Of a DNA stretch of 64,000 nucleotides, positions 35,815 to 46,594 are shown in pieces. Origin of the DNA: Mytilus trossulus. Its lineage: Eukaryota > Mollusca > Bivalvia > Mytilida > Mytilidae. The stretch covers positions 37,115,578 to 37,179,577 of the forward strand of contig NC_086378.1 of assembly GCF_036588685.1 (NCBI RefSeq), given 5' to 3'. Below the pieces are notes generated by a model. The model saw only the letters and a program-made list of their open reading frames with translations. It made no database searches and was not told the origin of the DNA. Made by a program: the position numbers and the translations under genes. Each line of letters starts with the position of its first letter. Position 1 is the first letter of the stretch.

Positions 35815-37151
35815 AGCTCACCTTTCCTAAAAGGAAATGTGAGCTTTTGCCATCACTTGGCGTCCGTCGTCGTCGTAAACTATTTCAAAGATCTTCTCTG
35901 AAACTACTGAACCAATTCCAACCAAACTTTAGCTGAATGATCCTTAGGGTATCTAGATTAAAGTTTGTGTTTTATTTTCCATTTCGTCAAAAAACATGGC
36001 CGCCATGGCTAAAAATAGAACATAGGGGTAAAATGCAGTTTTTGGCTTATATCTCAAAAACTAAAGCATTTAGAGCAAATCTGACAAAAATTGTTCATTA
36101 GGTCAAGATCTATCAGCCTGAAAATTTTCAGATAAATCGAACAACCCATTGTTGGGTTGCTGCCACTTAATTTGTAATTTTAAGGAAATTTTGCAGTTTT
36201 TGGTCATTATCTTGAATATGATTATAGATAAAGATAAACTGTAAACAGCAAAAATGATCAGCAAAGTAAGATCTACAAATAAGTTAATATGACCAAAATT
36301 GTCAATTGACCCCTTAAGGAGTTATTGTCCTTTAATGACAAATTTACACAATTTGTTCATCATATTTGCTAACTTTAAAAAATCTTCTCCTCTGAAACTA
36401 CTGAACCAAATTCAATCAAACTTACACTTAATGATCATTAAGGTGTCTAGAATAAAGTTTGTGTTTTATTTTTTATTTGGTAAAAAAAACATGGCTGTCA
36501 TGGCTAAAAATAGAACACAGGGTAAAATGCAGTTTTTGGCTTGTATCTCAAAAACACCAGCATTTAGAGCAAATCAGACAAGAAGTTAAAGTTATAATTA
36601 GGTCAAGGTCTACATGCCCTGAAATTTTCAGCCGAATGGGGTAACTGGTTTTTCAGTTATTGCCCCTGATTTGATGATTTTAATGAAATTTTGCAGTTTT
36701 TGGTTATTATCTTGAATATTTTTATAGATAACGATAAACTGTAGACAGCAAAGTAAGATCTACAAATAAGTCCAATTGAACAAAATTGTCAATTGACCCC
36801 TGAAGGAGTTATTGCCCTTTAAAGACATTTTTCACAATTTATTAATCATGGTGGCTTACTTCAAAAATCTTCTCCTTTGAAACTGCTTAATCCATTTCAG
36901 CCAAACTTAGGCATAATGAGTTTCAGAGTACATATCTAGCATACATTTTATATTTTATTTCCTTGTATGACAAGAAACATGGCCCCTATGGCTAAAATAG
37001 AGCATAGGGGAAAATGCATTTTTTTTTTGTTAAAGAAGATATGACAGATTCGAAGAACATTTATTTAAATTTTAACGCCAAATAATCATTGATGAAAGAT
37101 TTAAGTAAAAAATTTAAGGTGAGCGATTCAGGCTCTTGAGAGCCTCTTGTT
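35815..37151. repeat. AGCTCACC dispersed element with about 430-bp internal repeats
   Basis: Begins with the palindrome AGCTCACCTTTCCT / AAGGAAATGTGAGCT, then CGTCCGTCGTCGTCG. Units starting TTCTC(T/C)GAAACTACTGAACC recur at about 35894, 36384 and 36865 with TGCAGTTTTTGGCTT between. Ends AAGGTGAGCGATTCAGGCTC TTGAGAGCCT. I recognise this as a widespread molluscan repeat. A fragment of its tail is at 37330-37372. Confidence 0.8.
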
Positions 37152-39117
37152 CTTAAATTCCAAGGTTATTACATCTAATCTTATTAGGTTACAGGTTAGG
37201 TTCCCCTATTGTCTTTATTGGTATAAGTATTTAGATTTTGTTTCCATCAGAAATTCAAAATGGTTGCAAGTTTACATAGAAGCTCTTAAGGAAAATGATT
37301 TGAAATGTTAATTTTTGATAAATTAGTGATGAAGGCAGGGTGAGCAATTTCGGGCTCCTAGGAGACTCTTGTTTGTGTATTGTATAATGTGTATCATGTG
37401 ATAATGTCTGTTGTTAATAAAGTTGAGAAAGTTTATGCATGATTTATTAAGTAATTTCTGCAATTTTTTCTTATATGCATACTTAATGGGTATACATACA
37501 TGTCTAAATACTGTCCCTGTACTGGCCCAATAGGGGAACAAAGAAACCTGACCATATCAGAAAGAAGACCTTTGAATTAGGTTCAAAATACATAACATAA
37601 GGTATAACAACAAATGATTAAAATGAGGGTGACCTGACAAGACAGATTTTCGGTTAATAAAGTTGTCCTATTCACAAATTTGATGGAATAAAAAGCTGTA
37701 GAGCCAGACAAATTTCAGTGAACATTTTAATTTGATATTTTCAGCCAATTTCAGACCTAAAGGGTTCTTATTGTCCTAGTAGAAACATAGTGTTTCTTTT
37801 CTTTCGTAATCAACAATTTTTCTGCTAAGCTCAATTTAACAGGAACCATGTATGTATGATAAGTCATAGATATTTGGTATGCAGTTGCATTACGATTACA
37901 TGGATGTCATTTACATTGTAGCTCCTTCCACTCAGTCGTGGTTCATTGATATGTGGTATATTATCGCATTAACACCAGTTTGTTTTATTTCTATGGAGAT
38001 TGAATTATCCCACAGATCATTTTGCATCTTTGTTCCTGATAAGGTTAATTTTTATGGAACAATACAATAGTCAATGATATTAGATGGGCAGATGCCATAG
38101 CAATAGTTTTGAAGGTCTTGAATTGATTTTTTTTGTTATTTTTTTTCAGTTTTGCAGATATTAGTAACATGAATTTATTATTAATCTTTCTTGGATTTTT
38201 ATAAATTTTGCCATTACATAGTGAGACAGTTATTTTGTCTTGCATGGAACAAAATTGTGGAAGGGAAACAATGCTTTTTATACTTTCAACATAAATTATA
38301 TTATCAACACTAGAACAGGCGAGACATTTCAGTGTGTCCACTCTTGTTTTTTGTTTGAATCGTCTTGCATTGCTCATGTTGAGGCCTTTTATAGCTTATA
38401 TGGTATTGGTTTTTCTCATTGTTGAAGGTCGTACAGTGACCACTAATTTCTAATATGCATCTCATTTCAACTGATGGATATTTGTTTCATTGGCAATCAT
38501 ACCTCTTCTTTATTATCAAATTAAATTATGATTTCAGGAAATGGTGAATTGAAATTTTAACATGCGAGTCACAAAAATAAAACCATTGCTATAATGTTTG
38601 CTCTTATAGTACTTGACATGCCAAAGTTTTCGATTACACCAGCTTAAGTGGGACAACTTATCTGACGACTATAATAATAATATATAAAATACTGTATTTA
38701 AAGAGGGTAGAATCATTTTGTACAATAGAAATCTTTCCGGATGCCCTCTGATACTCAAACGTTATTTGGCTTGCAGTTGTATAGACATGATTCTTTTCTA
38801 TGGAGCTAAGTTGGTTCTGTCTGTACTTTGTTTATTGAAACTTAATTAGTTCTCGATTAGATCAATTGAGGGAGAACCACTTTAGTAACCAAATATTTGG
38901 TATGCAGTTGTGTTAGCATAACATCAATATCTTTCATGATAGTTATTTGGCCAATCTTCTTCCATTGGATATCTATCTTATTTGCAGGGTCACAATATTA
39001 AAAATATATGCGTTTATTTTGAAAATTATTTACCTTGTTAATAAGTGTTAATAAAATAAAGGTAAAAATCGGTTATTGTCCATTGATTTAGAACGGTTTA
39101 CACATTAAAAGCTTTGC
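37152..39117. other. Intergenic region with repeat fragments
   Basis: Contains an element tail (37330-37372), an inverted mussel repeat at 38285-38515 (GACATTTCAGTGTGTCCACT to TTTCATTGGCAATCATACC), and three copies of a TTTGGTATGCAGTTG motif (37875, 38768, 38897) from another diverged repeat. No gene. Confidence 0.55.
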
Positions 39118-39124
39118 CATTATC

Positions 39125-39240
39125 AGTCAACACCAAACCCCATATGGTATGGCAACAACCCCATATGGTTGCATGGCAACAACCCCATATGGTTGCCTGG
39201 CAACAACCCCATATGGTATGGCAACAACCCCATAATGACC
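39125..39240. repeat. Minisatellite of CAACAACCCCATATGG units
   Basis: Four to five units of about 26 bases built from GGCAACAACCCCATATGGT. Two junctions create palindromes: GTTGCATGGCAAC (39168-39180) and the perfect GTTGCCTGGCAAC (39192-39204). Confidence 0.9.
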
Positions 39241-39354
39241 TTTCATAAGAAAAAATATGCAAACCCCAGTATGTCTGATTTTTCATTCCATAACCCCACA
39301 ACTTATTTTTTTGCACACTGTAGCTGTCCTCTGTACGCTCGTCCGTCCGTAACA

Positions 39355-42300
39355 CTTTCGTGTCCGCTCCATATCTAGAGAACCATTATGATTTCATACT
39401 TAATACTTAACATGATTATCAACCAACACCAGAGGGTGTGTCATGTTGTATGTACAACTTTCTAGATCAAAGGTCAAGGTCAAAAACTTTGGTTTATGTT
39501 GACAACCCCGTGTCCTGTGGTGAAGATCGTGTCCGCTCCATATCTAGATAACCATTATGATTTCAAAGTTTATACTTGACATCCATTTTAACAACCACCA
39601 GAGGACGTGTCATGATGTATGTACAACTTCCTAGGTCAAAGGTCAAGGTCAAAAACTTTGGTTTAGAGTTGACAACCCCGTGTCCTGTGGGATTGTGTCC
39701 GCTCCATATCTAGATAACCGTTATGATTTCAAAGTTTATACTTGACATCCATTTTAACCACCACCAGATGGCGTGTCATGATGTATGTACAACTTCCTAG
39801 GTCAAAGGTCAACGTCAAAAAAACTTTGGTTTCAGTTGACAATCCTGTGTCCTGTGGTGAAGATTGTGTCAGCTCTATATCTTGAGAACCATTATGATTT
39901 CAAATATTATACTTGACATCCATTTTAACCAACACCAGAGGGTGTGTCATGATGTACATGTATGTACATGTATGTACAACTTCCTAGGTCAAAGGTCAAG
40001 GTCAAAAACTTTGGTGTAGAGTTGACAACCCTGTGTCCTGTGGTGAAGATTGTGTCCGCTCCATATCTAGATAACCGTTATGATTTCAAAGTTTATACTT
40101 GACATCCATTTTTACCACCACCAGAGGGCGTGTCATGATGTATGTACAACTTCTTAGGTCAAAGGTCAACGTCAAAAAAACTTTGGTTTCAGTTGACAAT
40201 CCTGTGTCCTTTGGTGAAGATTGTGTCCGCTCTATATCTTGAGAACCATTATGATTTCAAATATTATACTTGACATCCATTTTAACCAACACCAGAGGGT
40301 GTGTCATGATGTATGTACCACTTCCTAGGTCAAAGGTCTGTCTGTCTGTTGGTCTGTCCATCGCTAACAAATTTGATCCACACTATATTTTGAGAGGACA
40401 GCTGTTATTATTTCATACTTTATACCTGACAAACATTTTCAACTTAACATATATATAAACCAACACCAGAGAATGTGTCATAATGTATGCATCCTAGGTC
40501 TAAGGTCAGTCTGTCGGTCTGTCCATCCGTTCGTTGTTCTTAACAAATTGTGTCATGATGTACATGTAGGTACAACTTCCTAGGTCAAAGGTCAAGGTCA
40601 AAAACTTTGGTTTAGAGTTGACAACCCTGTGTCCTGTGGTGAAGATCGTGTCCGCTCCATATCTAGATAACCGTTATGATTTCAAAGTTTATACTTGACA
40701 TCCATTTTTACCACCACCAGAGGGCTTGTCATGATGTATGTACAACTTCTTAGGTCAAAGGTCAACGTAAAAAAAACTTTGGTTTCAGTTGACAATCCTG
40801 TGTCCTTTGATGAAGGTTGTGTCCGCTCTATATCTTGAGAACCATTATGATTTCAAATATTATACTTGACATCCATTTTAACCAACACCAGAGGGTGTGT
40901 CATGATGTACATGTATGTACATGTATGTACAACTTCCTAGGTCAAAGGTCAAGGTCAAAAACTTTGGTGTAGAGTTGACAACCCTGTGTCCTGTGGTGAA
41001 GATTGTGTCCGCTCCATATCTAGATAACCGTTATGATTTCAAAGTTTATACTTGACATCCATTTTTACCACCACCAGAGGGCGTGTCATGATGTATGTAC
41101 AACTTCTTAGGTCAAAGGTCAACGTCAAAAAAACTTTGGTTTCAGTTGACAATCCTGTGTCCTTTGGTGAAGATTGTGTCCGCTCTATATCTTGAGAACC
41201 ATTATGATTTCAAATATTATACTTGACATCCATTTTAACCAACACCAGAGGGTGTGTCATGATGTATGTACCACTTCCTAGGTCAAAGGTCTGTCTGTCT
41301 GTTGGTCTGTCCATCGCTAACAAATTTGATCCACACTATATTTTGAGAGGACAGCTGTTATTATTTCATACTTTATACCTGACAAACATTTTCAACTTAA
41401 CATATATATAAACCAACACCAGAGAATGTGTCATAATGTATGCATCCTAGGTCTAAGGTCAGTCTGTCGGTCTGTCCATCCGTTCGTTGTTCTTAACAAA
41501 TTGTGTCATGATGTACATGTAGGTACAACTTCCTAGGTCAAAGGTCAAGGTCAAAAACTTTGGTTTAGAGTTGACAACCCTGTGTCCTGTGGTGAAGATC
41601 GTGTCCGCTCCATATCTAGATAACCGTTATGATTTCAAAGTTTATACTTGACATCCATTTTTACCACCACCAGAGGGCTTGTCATGATGTATGTACAACT
41701 TCTTAGGTCAAAGGTCAACGTAAAAAAAACTTTGGTTTCAGTTGACAATCCTGTGTCCTTTGATGAAGGTTGTGTCCGCTCTATATCTTGAGAACCATTA
41801 TGATTTCAAATATTATACTTGACATCCATTTTAACCAACACCAGAGGGTGTGTCATGATGTACATGTATGTACATGTATGTACAACTTCCTAGGTCAAAG
41901 GTCAAGGTCAAAAACTTTGGTGTAGAGTTGACAACCCTGTGTCCTGTGGTGAAGATTGTGTCCGCTCCATATCTAGATAACCGTTATGATTTCAAAGTTT
42001 ATACTTGACATCCATTTTTACCACCACCAGAGGGCGTGTCATGATGTATGTACAACTTCTTAGGTCAAAGGTCAACGTCAAAAAAACTTTGGTTTCAGTT
42101 GACAATCCTGTGTCCTTTGGTGAAGATTGTGTCCGCTCTATATCTTGAGAACCATTATGATTTCAAATATTATACTTGACATCCATTTTAACCAACACCA
42201 GAGGGTGTGTCATGATGTATGTACCACTTCCTAGGTCAAAGGTCTGTCTGTCTGTTGGTCTGTCCATCGCTAACAAATTTGATCCACACTATATTTTGAG

Positions 42301-43085
42301 AGGACAGCTGTTATTATTTCATACTTTATACCTGACAAACATTTTCAACTTAACATATATATAAACCAACACCAGAGAATGTGTCATAATGTATGCATCC
42401 TAGGTCTAAGGTCAGTCTGTCGGTCTGTCCATCCGTTCGTTGTTCTTAACAAATTGTGTCATGATGTACATGTAGGTACAACTTCCTAGGTCAAAGGTCA
42501 AGGTCAAAAACTTTGGTTTAGAGTTGACAACCCTGTGTCCTGTGGTGAAGATCGTGTCCGCTCCATATCTAGATAACCGTTATGATTTCAAAGTTTATAC
42601 TTGACATCCATTTTTACCACCACCAGAGGGCTTGTCATGATGTATGTACAACTTCTTAGGTCAAAGGTCAACGTAAAAAAAACTTTGGTTTCAGTTGACA
42701 ATCCTGTGTCCTTTGATGAAGGTTGTGTCCGCTCTATATCTTGAGAACCATTATGATTTCAAATATTATACTTGACATCCATTTTAACCAACACCAGAGG
42801 GTGTGTCATGATGTATGTTCCACTTCCTAGGTCAAAGGTCTGTCTGTCTGTTGGTCTGTCCATCGCTAACAAATTTGATCCACACTATATTTTGAGAGGA
42901 CAGCTGTTATTATTTCATACTTTATACCTGACAAACATTTTCAACTTAACATATATATAAACCAACACCAGAGAATGTGTCAAATGTATGCATCCTAGGT
43001 CTAAGGTCAGTCTGTCGGTCTGTCCATCTATTCGTTGTTCTTAACAAATTGTGTCCGCTCTACCTCTCGAGAACCGTTAATATTT
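39355..43085. repeat. Tandem array, about 170-bp unit with 953-bp higher-order repeat
   Basis: Basic units of 167-186 bases carry TGTGTCCGCTCCATATCTAG, TTATACTTGACATCCATTTT, CACCAGAGGG, GTCATGATGTATGTAC and CTAGGTCAAAGGTCAAGGTC. Identical blocks recur at a spacing of 953 bases (for example 40270, 41223 and 42176), with a fourth, shortened copy 596 bases later (42772). Higher-order copies are almost identical; the basic units within them differ much more, so the amplification of the 953-bp block is recent. Confidence 0.95.
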
Positions 43086-45366
43086 CATACTTTATACTTG
43101 GTGGGTCATAATATATTGAAGGCATAATTCTAAAAATATGTGACAATTATTAATTGGGCAGCACTTTAAACATATAGTTCAAACATCAATCCATATATCC
43201 AGAAGTCACCTTAGAGTAGTCAACAATTAGTTCACATCATGCAGTCATATCACTATTATACTATGAAAGTAAGATGATAATATTTATCAGTTTTAACTTA
43301 AAATCTTAGATTGAAATCACACATGAGACTATGTAATAACTTCAAATAATGCTTCATATCAGATAATCCATACAACTTATTTACCCCACGTTATTGACAG
43401 CGGGGCCCACAGAGATGGCTTCCATCACAATGATATCTAGTTTATTAAATAAAGGCACCGTTGTGGCACCGTTAAAGTCCAAAATGTTCGTTGTTGTTCT
43501 GCGGTTTGTATGTTGTGTCGACTATTATTGATAAACTGTTGATTTTTCTATAACGTTTTTGTTCATCAAATCAAAATGGCGACATTTCGAGTGTCTGATA
43601 GGTCCGTTTCGAAGTACAAAAGTTCAAAATATTCCTATTAGAATCGAAATAATTCTATCATGCCAAGCTCTATGCTCATTTTAACATGGGTAGGCATTAT
43701 ATTTGTTAACATTTAATACCTCGCTAACGCTCGGTATTAAGATATTAACAAATATAATGCCTACCCATGTTAAAATGAGCATATAGAGCATGGCATGAAA
43801 GAATTATTTCTTAATTTACAAAAAAAAATTATAATCGCTCGCCTTTACTTTTTAAGCTTCGCCCAAAAATTTGCAAATTAAATATTTTTTTATTAAAATT
43901 TTCAAATCGCTCGCTCGCCCCAATTTTTGGAGTCCAAAAATCCGTAGAACAAGAAATTAAATTGGTGTGGCTTTAGCAGACAGACGACATAGATGATAAA
44001 CCACAATCTAAAACGTGGAAAACGTGGTAAAAATGTCGTTAGTTAGTTTAGACACAGACAGATCGTATAGATAAACCAATTCGTGATGGTGTCAATCAAA
44101 TTTACGGAGTGTCATTTTTAATATTTCCTCCTCATAACTCTGTTGGAGAAGTTTCTTCGTAAGGAGCACACTCCTGTATATGAAATATATGTATATTAAA
44201 TTTGTTACCATTCGGAAATGGCTGACAGTAGAGGTCAAAGTTAGCATTACACCTTATGGGAAATTACATTTCGCTTTTCATTGCAGTAAATAAACGAATG
44301 ATTGATTGATTGTCGCTTACCTAGCACCCAATGGTAAATAATTCATACACATTCAGGACAGACCCAATTAACACTTAATACAATAAGCAGTTTCTGCAAG
44401 GTACATCGACTGGGATGAAAGCGGTTATCTAAGTCACTTGAAAATAAGTAAAGTTGGATAGGAGTTGAACATGTGTTTTGTAACAGACAAAATTCGTTAA
44501 GATTTTTGCATCGGCTTTTCAATGTGCAGAGAGCAAAGCAAGCCCCATACACGAGGCATACCAATAAATTAAAGCTTTGCTGGAATGTTTCTTAGGAGGT
44601 AATGTCAAGTGAAACGTAGGTGCAATATTGCTACAAGGGGTCAAAAAAGTTTCCAATTATTATCTTATATACTTTTTCTCTTGAATCTAATTAAACAAAG
44701 CCTCCCAGATATGTGAAGGTCTTACAAAATGATGCTACTACGATGCTAATAGGTCAATGTTTACAATGAAACCACATGGAAAATTATATTTTGTCTGTTT
44801 TCTTGCAAGTAGGGGTGCAGAGAAACGAAAACAAACCATGCACAAATGATTCTTACAAGATACATAAACTGTTAACCCAGATATGTCTCGACTTTTTGTT
44901 AATTTGATAGAAAAATTTAAATGTTGAAGTTAAAATAGCAATATTTCAACATGTTAGTTATGCAAAAAATTCAAAGTCAATGAACCATGGATATGAGATG
45001 TGGTAATGCTTATACAACTGCATACCAAATAACTTTGACCTACCACCTGTGGTTCCTTTTAAATTGACCTAATCACAAACTAACACATGTAAGCTATGCA
45101 AAAGTTACAAAGTTAATATAACATAAATGTTTGGGGGGGGGGGGGGGGGGGGAGGGGGGCAAACTTATCATGGCTTCAGGGAAATGAAATGTCCTAATGC
45201 TTATACAACTGAATACCAAATATCATTGATCTATGATGTTAATCTGGTCCTAGCTTCAAACAGCAAAAGCCGTGGTACTGGTCTGATTTTCCATAATTAC
45301 TGAACCAACCAAAATAGAAAAAAATATGTTCTTTCTTTTTTCAATGACCTTCTTTCCAAATACCAA
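43086..45366. other. Intergenic region with hairpin and dispersed repeat
   Basis: Contains the long hairpin at 43647-43811, a dispersed repeat at about 44150-44560 (with the TGATTGATTGATTG and CATACACATTCAGGACAGAC phrases I know from mussels), and a run of 20 G at 45133-45152. No gene seen. Confidence 0.6.
43647..43811. repeat. Long near-perfect hairpin (arms about 75 bases)
   Basis: The left arm passes through CTCATTTTAACATGGGTAGG and the right arm through CCTACCCATGTTAAAATGAG; pairing extends from about AAATAATTCT...CATGCC outside to AATACC/GGTATT inside. The short loop reads TCGCTAACGC. Probably a foldback element. Confidence 0.88.
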
Positions 45367-46594
45367 TCAAACAATTGAAACGAAACTCCTACTCAGACTT
45401 TGTAAAACGGACATCTTCTTTCCTACTCAAATTTTGTAAAACGTCACCAGTGCCTGAGCAGAAAGTTGATGAACCAGGGGTATGTCAAAGAACGTCTCGT
45501 TATTTTTCTAAAAAAAGTTTATCGGAAGGTTGGTACCAAGACCTTGTTGATAAATATTCCGTATCAACTACACAAATAATACACGATGGGCTTAAAGTAT
45601 AGATTCTGGGCACTGACGTTGTTAATCATCTTAATAACGTGTTAGACTATTATTTTATTTGTCTATATGACAGACAGACAGACAGACAGACAGGATATTT
45701 TATTTTAGTGTCACATACCAATACAGAACAATATCATACATCATAATATTAGTATAAAAATACAAATGAAAATTTAAATCGAAGTTAAAATATCGGTATC
45801 CAGCCATTACTGACTTATGAGACACTTTTGCTTTAAAAAAATGAGTATTACTTTTACTGTTTAATCTGTTTTTATTGATATCAATTTGACGTGGCTCGGT
45901 ACTTGTACATCCCGTCATTGTGTTATTGTTCTATGATAATTCTCGTATTCTTGTCTTTCCTTTTTGCTAATGTCTTTTGTCTATATGCCTTTTGGTGGTT
46001 TTTTTTTATACATATGACGTGGCTTTGTACTTATACATCCCGTTATTGTGCTATTGTAAAACATTTTTTGTATTTTTGTCATTCATTTTTGCTCTTGTGA
46101 TTTGGCTATATGCCTTTTTATGTTTCTTTGATACATATATGACGTGGCTCTGTACTTATGCATCCCGTCATTGTGTTATTGCACTATGGTAAATGTGTGC
46201 ATTCTTTTCTTTAATTTTTGCTAATATGCTTGGTATAATTGCCATTTTGTGCTTCTTTGTTACATATTTATTTGTTTTTATAGTGATTAAGATGATAACA
46301 CAATGTTGACTGCTGTACCCCTATTTTTATGCTATTTTTGCCTTTTATGTCTGTTTGTTTTGTCCACATATCGTTGTCAATATAATGGAATTTGATGCGA
46401 CTGTCATTCAAGTGAGAGGTTTAGCTAGCTTTAAAACCAGGTTTAATCCACCGTTTTCTACATAAGAACATGCCTGTACCAAATCAGGAATATGACAGTT
46501 GTTATCCATTCGTTTGGTGTGTTTGAGCTTTTGATTTTGACTTTCCTTTTTGAATTTTCCTCAGAGTTCAGTATTTTTGTGATTAATTTTTTTT
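45367..46594 (+). pseudogene. Penelope-like retroelement remnant, copy A (3' part)
   Basis: An ORF piece at 45375-45602 includes LLKFCKTSPVPEQ and a YQDLVDKYSVSTTQIIHDGL end, which I recognise as the C-terminal part of a family of Penelope-like RT proteins. It is followed by a 3' region with three tandem TGACGTGGCTC...ACATCCCGTCATTGTGTTAT units (45887, 46015, 46140; about 126 bases each) and a (GACA)n at 45669-45694. It starts with TCAAACAATTGAAACGAAAC, the same phrase that begins copy B. Confidence 0.5.

Noticed and set aside
40270-42960. Four identical 62-codon ORFs
   Set aside because: They are copies of one frame in the 953-bp satellite; low coding character.
45133-45152. Run of 20 G as a possible G-quadruplex regulator
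   Set aside because: A homopolymer in repeat-rich intergenic DNA; length is likely unstable or an assembly artefact.
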